Source: Planctomycetota bacterium (GTDB taxonomy: Bacteria; Planctomycetota; Planctomycetia; Pirellulales; Pirellulaceae). Taken from it: DNA of 64,000 nt. The position numbers and the translations under genes are program-made. The notes below the pieces were generated by a model that was given only the letters and a program-made list of their open reading frames with translations, was not told the DNA's origin and did no database searches. Position 1 is the first letter of the stretch. Every line of letters starts with the position of its first letter. The stretch spans positions 1 through 64,000 of the forward strand of contig JAPLNM010000141.1 in the NCBI GenBank assembly GCA_026692845.1, given 5' to 3'. Of the stretch, positions 43,793 through 52,616 are shown in pieces.

Positions 43793-44218
43793 ATGAGTGC
43801 AGGAATGCTCGGTTGCGAATGGATCATCGATGCTTATGGTTGCGATCCGCAAAGGCTGCGTGAGCTTGCGGTCATGGTGCATTTATGTGACACGATCGTC
43901 GAAGAACTTGATTTGACGGTCGTCGGCAAACCGACTTGGCATCAATTTCCAGGGCAAGCCGGAGTGACTGGAATGTACTTGCTGAGCGAGTCTCACTTGG
44001 CATGCCACACCTACCCCGAGGTCGGCGTTGCCACATTGAATCTGTATTGCTGCCACAGGATTCAAGAGCAACCTTGGGCGGAGTTGCTTCGACGGCAATT
44101 GCGAGCTTCCCACTGTGAGATCGTTTGCATTCCGCGCGGTCAACATGCACAGGCAGGCTCTTCGGAGCAGTCGCTTGCTCCATTGCCGATATCACCTGAC
44201 CAAGAGGCTCGGCGATGA
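43793..44218 (+). CDS. speD: S-adenosylmethionine decarboxylase-type proenzyme (SpeD family)
   Basis: This 141-aa pyruvoyl enzyme fits SpeD. The self-cleavage Glu66-Ser67 lies in LLSESHLACHTYPE; His72 and Cys87 align with the catalytic His68 and Cys83 of Thermotoga SpeD, by memory. Ser55 of that enzyme is Thr here (GVTGM). It would make decarboxylated AdoMet for aminopropyl transfer, though some SpeD homologues act on other amino acids and this branch is divergent. It sits between the SPFH gene and the DUF4178 gene; its stop overlaps the next ATG by 4 bp. Confidence 0.87.
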   Translation: MSAGMLGCEWIIDAYGCDPQRLRELAVMVHLCDTIVEELDLTVVGKPTWHQFPGQAGVTGMYLLSESHLACHTYPEVGVATLNLYCCHRIQEQPWAELLRRQLRASHCEIVCIPRGQHAQAGSSEQSLAPLPISPDQEARR

Positions 44219-45828
44219 AGGCACGAACTGCAAACTGCCCAGCATGTGGCGGACCTGTCACCTTCCAAGTCAGTTCGTCCCTGGTTACCGTTTGCAACTT
44301 TTGCAATTCTGTGGTTGCAAGGGGGGACAAGCACCCCAAGGACTGCGGTGTGATCGCCGATGTGGTGGATCTAAACTCGCCGCTTCGCGTCGGAATGACA
44401 GGCAGCTATCGCAACAAAGCCTTTTTCATTACGGGTCGAGTGCAGTACAAACATCCTTCGGGTGCCAGTTGGAACGAATGGTACCTGAGTTTCCCTGGAG
44501 AACGCTGGGGGTGGTTGGCTGAGGCCCAAGGCAATCTCTATTTGATGTTTGAGCAGCAGACCAAGAAGGGCACACGAATTGCTGAGTTTGATAATCTGGA
44601 ATTAGGTCAGGAGTTTAAGGTTCGCGACGAGTCGCTCGAAGTCACCGAGAAGGCGATCGCCACGGTATCGGCGGCCGAGGGTGAAATTCCTTGGGCGGTG
44701 CGACCGGGACTGAGCCACACTTACGCCGACTTGAAATCCAAACAGGGTTCCATCGGTACTTTGGATTTCAGCGACTCGTCCGTTCGATTCTATTTCGGAA
44801 GCCGAGTGACACTCGATGCGATTGGGATCACCCCGGAATCCAACTTGGGGATTCCAAATGATATCTCGGTACAAGGAATCCAAGTCAACTGCCCGAACTG
44901 CGCCGGTAGTCTGCAAATGATGCTTCCGGATCAATCGCTGCGAATCACTTGTCCAAACTGCAACGCACTGCTTGATGTCCAGGAAGGGAATCTCATTTAC
45001 ATGGATTCCCTCGGTGCTAAAAAGTTCGATCCGGTCGTACCGCTTGGAGCCAAAGGGGTTTTGTTCGGAAAGGAATACACGGTTATCGGTTTTCTTAAGA
45101 GGTTTGTCTTCCACTCAGGCAAATCGTATCCATGGACGGAGTATTTGCTCTACAGTCCGGAGGTCAAGTTTCGGTGGTTGGTCAAGACCCAGGATAGCCA
45201 TTGGTCCTTCATCGAGCAGATCGATTATCCAGGAAGCACACCAAGCAGTAAGCTTCAGTTCGAGACGAAGATGTTCTCTTTGTATGACGAAGGGACATCG
45301 ACGGTTAGTTATGTCGTCGGCGAGTTTCCGTGGCGTGTTCGAATCGGAGAACAGACCAAGATCAGGGACTACATTAGCCCGCCGTACATGCTCAGTTTCG
45401 AGCAATCGATCGCCGACGATGCAAACGCCGAGCAAGCTCCGATTGTAAGCTCGGAGGTGACCGTCTCCAAAGGGACTTATGTGACCGCCGAAGAGATCGA
45501 AAAAGCATTTTCGTTGAAAGACATTCGTCGGCCTTTGGGGGTCGGATCGATACAACCGTCCCCAAACCTTGGATACCGTTTTTTGATTACCTGCGGTTCA
45601 TTTCTGGGCTTAATTACGATCATCAACGCCATCGCCGGTTGGTTACATCCGAGCAATCCGCCCGATGGTCGAATCATGGTGATGGCGTTTTGCGCAGTAA
45701 TCGGATTCCCAATCGGTGCGCTTCTGTACAAATGGTCGTTTGAGATCAAACGTTGGCAAAACAGCGACTTTTCCCCTTACGGTGACCTAACTGCGGCCAA
45801 AAATAGGCTTCCAGGAGAATCGCTATGA
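44215..45828 (+). CDS. Double zinc-ribbon, double DUF4178 membrane protein
   Basis: The 537 residues read as two repeats. Each has a zinc ribbon (Cys8/11/27/30 in CPACGG...CNFCN; Cys226/229/246/249 in CPNCAG...CPNCN) followed by a DUF4178 domain (about 55-205 and 275-420). Two C-terminal TM helices (about 465-487 and 495-520) end the protein. DUF4178 domains are of unknown function but accompany SpeD/SpeE-like and DUF350 genes. The start codon overlaps speD; its own stop overlaps the next gene (ATGA). It is probably a cytoplasmic sensor or assembly factor tethered to the membrane, which is inferred. Confidence 0.85.
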   Translation: MKARTANCPACGGPVTFQVSSSLVTVCNFCNSVVARGDKHPKDCGVIADVVDLNSPLRVGMTGSYRNKAFFITGRVQYKHPSGASWNEWYLSFPGERWGWLAEAQGNLYLMFEQQTKKGTRIAEFDNLELGQEFKVRDESLEVTEKAIATVSAAEGEIPWAVRPGLSHTYADLKSKQGSIGTLDFSDSSVRFYFGSRVTLDAIGITPESNLGIPNDISVQGIQVNCPNCAGSLQMMLPDQSLRITCPNCNALLDVQEGNLIYMDSLGAKKFDPVVPLGAKGVLFGKEYTVIGFLKRFVFHSGKSYPWTEYLLYSPEVKFRWLVKTQDSHWSFIEQIDYPGSTPSSKLQFETKMFSLYDEGTSTVSYVVGEFPWRVRIGEQTKIRDYISPPYMLSFEQSIADDANAEQAPIVSSEVTVSKGTYVTAEEIEKAFSLKDIRRPLGVGSIQPSPNLGYRFLITCGSFLGLITIINAIAGWLHPSNPPDGRIMVMAFCAVIGFPIGALLYKWSFEIKRWQNSDFSPYGDLTAAKNRLPGESL

Positions 45829-46043
45829 ATTCGATCTTTAAAACGTATCTGGTCACAGGGACCATCGTTTGCATCCTCTTTACGATCGCCGCGCTGAACG
45901 GTTGGCAAATCCCTAGTTTCGATCCGTCTCGCAGCAGCAGTAGCAATAGCAGCAGCACTCGAAGCAGGAGTAGTTCTTTTTTTCCTAGTAGTGGGTCGAC
46001 CTCAGGTCGATCCTCAGGTGGTTCTTGGGGTGGAGGAAAGTGA
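45825..46043 (+). CDS. Small Ser/Gly-rich single-TM protein in the polyamine-type operon
   Basis: This 72-aa protein has one N-terminal membrane helix (about residues 8-25) followed by a tail almost wholly of Ser, Arg and Gly (residues 35-72). An AGGAG ribosome binding site and 4-bp overlap with the DUF4178 gene support translation, and its stop overlaps the next start. The tail resembles the low-complexity end of other small operon partners, but I know no family. It may be an adaptor or modification target. Confidence 0.65.
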   Translation: MNSIFKTYLVTGTIVCILFTIAALNGWQIPSFDPSRSSSSNSSSTRSRSSSFFPSSGSTSGRSSGGSWGGGK

Positions 46044-46333
46044 TGATCAAATCGATGGTTGTTGGATCGTATTGGTTTTGGGTGGTCGGCCAAGTTCCAC
46101 CGGTTATGGTCGAACCTAGTTGGGGATCGCTCATTTACCATCTAGCCGCTTCAGGGATCTTCTCAGCGCTGGGGATCCTGGTGCTGTTTTTGGCGATTTA
46201 TCTGATGGAGTTAATGACCAAGTTTTCGATCACCAAGGAAATCGTCGATGAGCACAATACCGCCTTGGCGATTATCGTCGCTTCGGTAGTCATCGGAATA
46301 TCGTTGATCATCGCCGCGTCGGTCGTGGGTTGA
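46043..46333 (+). CDS. DUF350 (YjfL-like) membrane protein
   Basis: This 96-aa protein has two or three TM helices and the family's [21 protein letters not shown] loop, which corresponds to DUF350 repeats (normally duplicated, here a single unit). GGAGG at 46032-46036 and the TGATG overlap decide the start; an upstream Met in another reading would add six residues and is less likely. DUF350 proteins recur beside DUF4178 and SpeE-like genes; their transport or channel role is not established. Confidence 0.78.
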   Translation: MIKSMVVGSYWFWVVGQVPPVMVEPSWGSLIYHLAASGIFSALGILVLFLAIYLMELMTKFSITKEIVDEHNTALAIIVASVVIGISLIIAASVVG

Positions 46334-46340
46334 CAAGCCC

Positions 46341-47873
46341 ATGCTCAATCGTGCGCCATTGTTCCTGCTGTACCTGAACGTTCTAGTGATCGCAGTTTGT
46401 GGATTGATCTACGAGTTGCTCGCCGGAACGATCGCCAGTTACATGCTCGGGGATTCCGTCACTCAGTTCTCTTTGGTCATCGGAACCTACCTTTCGGCCA
46501 TGGGGGTCGGAGCATGGCTGTCTCGCTACATTGAGCGTAATCTTGCGCAGAGCTTCGTCGAGATAGAATTGGCTTTGGCCTTTTTGGGTGGGTTCTCGGC
46601 ACCGGTGCTATTCCTAGCCTTCCCCTTTGTCGAGTGGTTTCGACCATTGCTGCTTGGGATGGTTTTCGCCGTCGGAGTTTTCGTGGGGCTCGAGTTGCCT
46701 TTGCTCATGCGGATTCTCAAAGAGCATTTGGATTTCAGCGATCTGGTATCCAACGTATTGGCTTTCGATTATGTCGGGGCACTGATTGCATCGATACTCT
46801 TTCCTTTGATTTTCGTGCCGTATCTAGGCCTCGTTCGAACCTCACTGGTCTTCGGCATCCTCAATGCTTGCGTGGGACTATGGAGCACGTTCCTTCTGCG
46901 GCCTTTGTTGCGACCGCACCATCTATGGAGTTTACGCTTACGCTCGCTGATGGTTCTAGGGTTGCTCATCGCAGGTTTTTTACAAGCTGAAAAGCTGACC
47001 AAACTCGGGGAGGAAAGCAGCCTTGGGGGCAAGATTGTCCACGCGGTCTCATCCCCCTACCAACGCATCGCTTTTACGAGCAAACGGGGCGGTTTTCAAC
47101 TCTTTCTCAACGGGCATTTGCAATTCAATTCAACCGACGAATATCGATACCACGAGGCGCTTGTACACCCGGCGATGATTGGTCTGGATGCTCCTCAACG
47201 CGTGCTGGTCATGGGTGGGGGCGATGGGCTGGCAGTAAGAGAAATACTGAAATACCCAAGTGTTAGGGAAATCGTATTGGTCGATCTGGATCCGGCCGTC
47301 ACCGATCTGTCGAAGAGTTTTCCGCCGCTGCTTGCACTCAACAAATCCTCACTGCTCGACGAGCGAGTCTGTGTGATCAATCAGGATGCATTCGTATGGA
47401 TCAACCAGGCGACAGAACCCTTTGATGCTGTCATCATCGATTTTCCAGATCCTGGAAGTTTTTCGATCGGTAAACTGTACACCACTCACTTTTTCCGGAA
47501 ACTAAGAAACAAAATCCATACCAAATCCCTCATCAGCATCCAGTGCACCTCGCCGTTGGTCGCTCCGCGTTCCTATTGGTGCATCATCCGGACGCTCGAA
47601 GAGGCTGGTTACCAAGTGAAACCGTTTCACGCGAGCGTTCCAACCTTCGGGGTCTGGGGCTATGCTCTTGCTTGCCAAAGCGAGATGACGCTCGATGAAA
47701 GACGCCTGCCTGTGCCGAGCGATTTGCGATTTTTGAATACAAACAATCTATCCAATCTATTCACCTTACCGCAAGACATACGCCCGCTGTCTCCTGAAAT
47801 CAACCGTTTGGACAATCAAGCCCTCGTGAGATACTACGATGAGGAATGGCATGGCTACGATGAATCGCCGTGA
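46341..47873 (+). CDS. Membrane-bound spermidine synthase-like aminopropyltransferase
   Basis: The 510-aa protein has about seven TM helices (1-215) fused to a spermidine-synthase domain (about 235-440). The motifs are YHEALVHPA (270-278), the AdoMet-binding GGGDG (292-296), a VLVDLDPAV acidic strand and the catalytic Asp367 in IDFPDP. The membrane domain is characteristic of the fused bacterial SpeE-like family. It would transfer an aminopropyl group from the SpeD product to an unknown amine acceptor at the membrane. It starts 7 bp after the DUF350 gene. Confidence 0.87.
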   Translation: MLNRAPLFLLYLNVLVIAVCGLIYELLAGTIASYMLGDSVTQFSLVIGTYLSAMGVGAWLSRYIERNLAQSFVEIELALAFLGGFSAPVLFLAFPFVEWFRPLLLGMVFAVGVFVGLELPLLMRILKEHLDFSDLVSNVLAFDYVGALIASILFPLIFVPYLGLVRTSLVFGILNACVGLWSTFLLRPLLRPHHLWSLRLRSLMVLGLLIAGFLQAEKLTKLGEESSLGGKIVHAVSSPYQRIAFTSKRGGFQLFLNGHLQFNSTDEYRYHEALVHPAMIGLDAPQRVLVMGGGDGLAVREILKYPSVREIVLVDLDPAVTDLSKSFPPLLALNKSSLLDERVCVINQDAFVWINQATEPFDAVIIDFPDPGSFSIGKLYTTHFFRKLRNKIHTKSLISIQCTSPLVAPRSYWCIIRTLEEAGYQVKPFHASVPTFGVWGYALACQSEMTLDERRLPVPSDLRFLNTNNLSNLFTLPQDIRPLSPEINRLDNQALVRYYDEEWHGYDESP

Positions 47874-49515
47874 CCTGATCGGATCGCTTCTCGGAGGCAC
47901 AACTCTTGCCATCTACGGTTGCTCACGATCGGAAAACGTTAAAATTCAAGGCTCTTTGTTGGGTCCTGATGTACAAACCGGCCACCGACTACGAGACCAA
48001 GGCTTTATTCCACCGCGCATCGATCAGTGGCGGGAGGTCTCGGTCGTGATCGTCGGCGGTGGAATCGCAGGCCTATCGGCCGCATGGCGTTTGAAACGCT
48101 CGGGATTCGAGGAATTCCAACTCCTGGAACTCGAATCGACGATGGGTGGAACTTCGCGATGCGACTCATCTGGTTCCTTTCGTTATCCCTGGGGGGCGCA
48201 CTACATGACTACCCCTTTGCCGACCAATCAGAACCTGATCGGTTTTCTAAAGGAAATGGGGATCATCGTAGGGGTTGCTCAGGATGGTACACCCATCGTG
48301 GCTGAGGAGTATCTGTGCCGCGAACCGGAAGAACGCATTTTCGTCGACGGGCAGTGGCACGAAGGCCTCTTCCCAGAAGCCATCGCCAAGGAAAGGGATC
48401 TGAAGCAATTCGCTGAATTCAATCAGGAGATTAAGATTTGGGCATCGAAGAAAGATGCCTTGGGAAAGCGTCCCTTCGATTTGCCAATCGCCAATGGCTC
48501 GGAGGATGAGCAAGCGCAGAGTCTCGATCGTCTATCGATGCTCGATTGGTTGACTTCGCATGGTTGGGATTCGCCTATCCTGCGTTGGTACGTCGACTAC
48601 GCTTGCAGGGACGATTATGGATTGACGATCGATCAAACGAGCGCTTGGGCAGGAATTCTCTACTTTGCGGCGAGACTCAAACATCAAGAAGACTCCACGC
48701 AGGACGTGATTACTTGGCCTTCGGGTAACGGCCAAGTTGTCGAGTATTTGAGCGACCAAGTCAAAGAGAATTTGCGAAGTCGATTTTTGGTGGCCAAGAT
48801 ACGTCCCTGCGACCAAATCACCCGCGATGCTAGTTGCGAAGTTGTTGGACTCGATGTAGACGGTCAAACCTGGGTGGGCTACCGGGCTAAGAGAATCATT
48901 TTTGCTGCCCCGCAGTTTGTTGCTCAACGTGTCATCGAAGGGTTTCGAAACGGTGTGTCAGATTCCTCAATGCCTTTTCGATACAGCTGGTGGCTGGTTG
49001 CGAACGTTCATCTTAGTGACCGACCTATCGAAATGGGATTTCCTTTGAGCTGGGACAATGTGTTTTACGATAGCAAGTCCCTGGGCTATGTGGTTTCTAC
49101 GCATCAGTCAGGCATCGATCACGGACCGTGCGTATGGACGTGGTACTACCCATTTGCCGATACCCATCCAACCTTCACCCGCGAGCAGTTGCTCAACATC
49201 CCCTGGTCAGATTGGGTCGAAGTCGTACTGACGGACCTTCAAAGAGCACACCCAAAAATCCGAGATTTAGTGACTAAGATCGATATCTTTCGATGGGGAC
49301 ATGCCATGGTGCAACCCTACACGGGATTCCTCTGGAGCAAGACGCGAATCGATGCTTCCAAGCCGGATCGCAATGTCCATTTCGCCAACACCGATCTAAG
49401 CGGCGTGGCATTACTGGAAGAAGCCTTTTACCACGGCCTTCGGGCGGCAGACGAAGTTCTAGATGCCCTTACCCATCGACCACACACGCACTTGCGGAGC
49501 GAAACTCAGGATTAA
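47851..49515 (+). CDS. Tat-exported FAD-dependent amine oxidase-like protein
   Basis: This protein (554 aa from the start used) has a twin-arginine leader [12 protein letters not shown] and a possible lipobox IYGC, so it should be anchored on the outer face of the membrane. The FAD-binding motif [21 protein letters not shown] lies near residue 70, with an ELESTMGG second motif and a C-terminal [19 protein letters not shown] flavin-binding segment of the amine-oxidase type. The start at 47839 is possible, but MATMNRRD at 47851 or MNRRD at 47860 leaves the leader intact and all overlap the SpeE gene. It may oxidise the polyamine product or a lipid; this is inferred. Confidence 0.8.
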   Translation: MATMNRRDLIGSLLGGTTLAIYGCSRSENVKIQGSLLGPDVQTGHRLRDQGFIPPRIDQWREVSVVIVGGGIAGLSAAWRLKRSGFEEFQLLELESTMGGTSRCDSSGSFRYPWGAHYMTTPLPTNQNLIGFLKEMGIIVGVAQDGTPIVAEEYLCREPEERIFVDGQWHEGLFPEAIAKERDLKQFAEFNQEIKIWASKKDALGKRPFDLPIANGSEDEQAQSLDRLSMLDWLTSHGWDSPILRWYVDYACRDDYGLTIDQTSAWAGILYFAARLKHQEDSTQDVITWPSGNGQVVEYLSDQVKENLRSRFLVAKIRPCDQITRDASCEVVGLDVDGQTWVGYRAKRIIFAAPQFVAQRVIEGFRNGVSDSSMPFRYSWWLVANVHLSDRPIEMGFPLSWDNVFYDSKSLGYVVSTHQSGIDHGPCVWTWYYPFADTHPTFTREQLLNIPWSDWVEVVLTDLQRAHPKIRDLVTKIDIFRWGHAMVQPYTGFLWSKTRIDASKPDRNVHFANTDLSGVALLEEAFYHGLRAADEVLDALTHRPHTHLRSETQD

Positions 49516-49678
49516 GGATGAGTTGGCTGGTAGAAAGATCAAGTGCCCCAAATGCACGGCGACGATGACAATCCCGAAACCTAAAGGCGCAAACCTGGGT
49601 TTCTCGCCAAGGCGCAATTCGGAGTCTCTCGCAAAGGACGCAAAGGGAACAGCCAGCAGAGGAAATGCAAGGGAGTGA
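49463..49678 (+). pseudogene. Remnant of a planctomycete zinc-ribbon gene
   Basis: The short frame has [21 protein letters not shown] (residues 11-31, quoted in part), the common zinc-ribbon opening of many planctomycete proteins. The expected first Cys pair is incomplete, and the frame runs into repeat sequence after about residue 45 before stopping. It begins inside the last codons of the FAD gene in another frame. It looks like the N-terminal stump of a lost gene, cut by the repeat insertion at 49599-49730. Alternatively it is a real small protein. Confidence 0.5.
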
Positions 49679-49912
49679 TGGATTGGCTCTTGTATGGATC
49701 CTTGGCGAGCTTGGCGCCTTGGCGAGAAACTTCTTCTTGGCGTTCCTGGTCGCTACCCCGGATCGTGGGCCTGAGGCGACTTCGATCGACATCAGCAGCA
49801 AACAGCGTACCATTTTGGTTTTTTTTCTGGTTCGACCCTGCCCCACGGGGGGGATACCGGTAAAATTAGGGTAGGTGGTGGCTTGGAAGCCACCGAAAAT
49901 CTTACACTTTCA
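49516..49912. repeat. Repeat-rich gap with a 16-bp perfect inverted repeat
   Basis: GTTTCTCGCCAAGGCG at 49599-49614 is inverted as CGCCTTGGCGAGAAAC at 49715-49730, 100 bp between, and CGCAAAGGACGCAAAGG lies inside (about 49631-49647). This is a familiar dispersed palindromic repeat type. The 25-bp copy shared with 41562-41586 is at 49698-49722. Apart from the zinc-ribbon remnant there is no gene before rpoN. Confidence 0.65.
49877..49894. promoter_or_regulatory. 18-nt palindrome upstream of rpoN
   Basis: GGTGGCTT at 49877-49884 pairs with AAGCCACC at 49887-49894 around a 2-nt centre, 18 bp before the preferred rpoN start codon. It may be an operator or occlude the ribosome binding site. A second reading is that it belongs to the coding sequence of the longer rpoN start at 49883. 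Confidence 0.35.
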
Positions 49913-51412
49913 ATGACAACGGCCATGCGTCTATCGTTCGGACTCGAAGCCCGTCAGATTCAAACCCAAAAACTGGCTCCTCGGATGATCCAGTCGATGG
50001 AGATCCTCCAGTTGCCGATCCAGGCGCTCCAGGAGCGGATCGAGCAGGAGATGGCGGAAAACCCAATGCTCGAGGTCGCCGAGCGCGACGAGAACCTGCC
50101 GGACGAAGAGCCCGAGGCGGACGAATTGGACAAGTCCTCGAAGACCGAGGATGAGCGAGAGTTGGTCGTTCGCGATGATTCCTCGAACGCCGAGGACTTT
50201 GAGCGTCTTGAAAATATGGGCAATGATATGCCCGATACGTTCGACGATTTCCGGCGGTCGAGCAACCGGATTCAGGAAGACTCCGACCGGCAGCACGACC
50301 TGATGGCCAACGCCTTGGAACGCCCCGAGTCGCTCAATGACTATCTTCTGCACCAGCTTGCCGAACTGGATATAGACGACGATGTCGAGAAGATTGCCGA
50401 GCGAATCATCTCGTGCCTGGACGCTCGCGACGGGGGGTATTTCCATTCTTCGTTGATCGACATGCTGCCACCGGACCATCAGCCCGAGGATATCCCCAAG
50501 GCCGAGGAGGCATTGCGTGTGGTTCAAGCTTTGGAACCGGCAGGTATCGCGGCGAAATCGCTTCGGGAATGCTTGCTGAACCAAATCTTCGATGACACCG
50601 AGATGGCCGATAAAATGCGGATCATCATCAACAATCACCTCGATGATCTAGCAGAAAACCGCATGCTGGCCATCCAGAAAAAAACCGGCTACTCTTTCGA
50701 TACGATCCAAAAAGTCCGCGAAGAACTCCACAAGCTCAACCCGAAACCGGGCGCGTCGTTCATGGATTCTTTTGTGCCTCTGGTCACCCCTGATGTGCTC
50801 GTCGAGCAACAGGACGACGATCAATACGTGGTGCGACTGGTCGATGAATATATCCCCTCGCTTCGTATCAGCGATTACTACCGTCGTCGCTTGATGGATC
50901 CCAAAGCTACCGAAGAGGAAAAGGAGTTCATCAAGCGCAAAGTCGGAAGCGCGCAGTGGCTAATCGAATCGATTCAGCAACGTCAACGCACCTTGGCTCG
51001 TGTTGCCGGAGCGATCGTCAAGCATCAAAGGAAGTTCCTCGACGAAGGGCCTGAGGCGATTGTCCCTCTGAAAATGCAACAGATTGCCGATGAAGTTGGG
51101 GTGCACGTCACGACGATCTCCAGAGCCGTCGACGACAAGTGGATTCAAACGCCTCGGGGGATTTTTCCTTTGCGCAGATTCTTTGTCTTCGGTACCCAAA
51201 CGGCCGACGGGGAAGATGTTGCTTACGAAACGATCCGACTCAAACTCCAAGAGATTATCGACAAAGAGGATAAAACCCGGCCTTGTAGCGACGACGAATT
51301 GATGGACGAACTCCACAAACATGGCTTGGGCGTCGCGCGACGAACCATCACCAAGTACCGCAAGAAAATGGGGATACCCAGCTCTAGGCAGCGTCGCGAC
51401 TGGTCCAAATAG
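49913..51412 (+). CDS. rpoN: RNA polymerase sigma-54 factor
   Basis: The protein (499 aa from the start used) has region I (FGLEARQIQTQKLAPRMIQSMEILQLP), the acidic region II, the core-binding domain and the C-terminal RpoN box VARRTITKYRKKMGI with the -24 recognition helix. Sigma-54 directs activator-dependent transcription. The start at MTTAMRLSFG (49913) is preferred over 49883, whose extra ten residues overlap a palindrome. Region II is highly acidic (DEEPEADELDK), as is usual. It is convergent with namZ, with 7 bp between stop codons. Confidence 0.94.
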   Translation: MTTAMRLSFGLEARQIQTQKLAPRMIQSMEILQLPIQALQERIEQEMAENPMLEVAERDENLPDEEPEADELDKSSKTEDERELVVRDDSSNAEDFERLENMGNDMPDTFDDFRRSSNRIQEDSDRQHDLMANALERPESLNDYLLHQLAELDIDDDVEKIAERIISCLDARDGGYFHSSLIDMLPPDHQPEDIPKAEEALRVVQALEPAGIAAKSLRECLLNQIFDDTEMADKMRIIINNHLDDLAENRMLAIQKKTGYSFDTIQKVREELHKLNPKPGASFMDSFVPLVTPDVLVEQQDDDQYVVRLVDEYIPSLRISDYYRRRLMDPKATEEEKEFIKRKVGSAQWLIESIQQRQRTLARVAGAIVKHQRKFLDEGPEAIVPLKMQQIADEVGVHVTTISRAVDDKWIQTPRGIFPLRRFFVFGTQTADGEDVAYETIRLKLQEIIDKEDKTRPCSDDELMDELHKHGLGVARRTITKYRKKMGIPSSRQRRDWSK

Positions 51413-51419
51413 AGCGATG

Positions 51420-52616
51420 TCACCTCGGGTAGATCCAATGCGCTTTGCTCTGGTCCCTAAAGGCTTCTTCTTGTGCCTTCCACGGCTCGGCGATTTCCTG
51501 CCAAGTTGCTCCCTGCTCGATTGCCAATCGTTCTTTGCACGATCCAAAGAGTAGATCGATAGCGATCGGATCGGACACAAATTCATAGGTTTCGCTTCGC
51601 CAGGCGAACCGTTCTTGCGACGCGTTACGCATCTGGATCAGCAGGGCCAGAGAGGTTCTGACCGGAAAGTAACGCTTCGTGTCGACGACATGGATTTGGA
51701 CGCCCCCGCAATCGATTCCCGCATGTTTTTGGAATGTTGGACGAAACCAAACTGGGCGAAACACAACACCTGGCAAGTTCAGCTTGTTCATCGATTGGCA
51801 TAAGCCAATCGCATCGATCCAGGGAGCTCCGCAAATCTCAAAAGGACGGGTCGTTCCGCGTCCTTCGCTCAAATTCGTGCCTTCGAACAAGCATTGGCCT
51901 GGATAGACAACGGCCGTATCGAGCGTCGGCATGTTCGGAGAGGGCAGGACCCAGGGAAGTTCGCACTGGTCGAAATAGCGATCCGTTTTCCAGTCCTGGC
52001 AAGCAACGACGTGGAGTTGACCGCGTCTAGCGTCCGGGTTCTGCTGCTCGATTGCTTTGCGGTAGAGCATCGCAAGTTCCCCGATGGTCATTGCATGTCG
52101 GACTGCGATCGGATGCACGCCTACGAAACTCTCATAACCTTTGCAAACCGATGGGCCTTCGACTTGCAAACCACCGATTGGATTGGGCCGGTCGAGCACA
52201 AGTACGTTCAGACCCAATGGCAGGGCGACTTCTAAGCAGTACTTCATGGTCGCTTGGAAGGTATAAAACCGACTTCCGACGTCTTGCAAATCGATCACCA
52301 AGAAGTCCAGATCCTGAAGTTGCTCGACGGTCGGTTTGAGACTTTCGAAGGTCATTCCATAGAGGCTTACGACCTGGGTTCGCATCCCTTGGGCTTCCTG
52401 ATCTGCAAGTCCGATCAAGTCCTGTGCTTGGCCATGGAGTCCATGTTCGGGCCCGAAGATCCTGAGAATTTGGACCCCTGGGATAGTGCCAATGGCTTCG
52501 ATACTGCTGCGCAGGTTCCGATCGATCGCAGCCGCATGGGTTACGATCCCAATTTTCTTGCGATGCAGGATTTTGCTCGATTGCGAGAGCAAAACATCCA
52601 GGCCGCTATGCGCCAT
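51420..52616 (-). CDS. namZ: NamZ-type exo-beta-N-acetylmuramidase (DUF1343)
   Basis: This 398-aa protein has the DUF1343 motifs RIFGPEHGLHG, VIDLQDVGSRFYTF, VLDRPNPIGG and GTNLSEGRGTTRPFE. Characterised members remove terminal MurNAc from peptidoglycan fragments and act in cell-wall recycling. No signal peptide is seen, which would place it in the cytoplasm, unlike many homologues. Its start overlaps the truA end by 11 bp; together with dciA they form an overlapping cluster. Confidence 0.87.
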   Translation of the reverse strand: MAHSGLDVLLSQSSKILHRKKIGIVTHAAAIDRNLRSSIEAIGTIPGVQILRIFGPEHGLHGQAQDLIGLADQEAQGMRTQVVSLYGMTFESLKPTVEQLQDLDFLVIDLQDVGSRFYTFQATMKYCLEVALPLGLNVLVLDRPNPIGGLQVEGPSVCKGYESFVGVHPIAVRHAMTIGELAMLYRKAIEQQNPDARRGQLHVVACQDWKTDRYFDQCELPWVLPSPNMPTLDTAVVYPGQCLFEGTNLSEGRGTTRPFEICGAPWIDAIGLCQSMNKLNLPGVVFRPVWFRPTFQKHAGIDCGGVQIHVVDTKRYFPVRTSLALLIQMRNASQERFAWRSETYEFVSDPIAIDLLFGSCKERLAIEQGATWQEIAEPWKAQEEAFRDQSKAHWIYPR

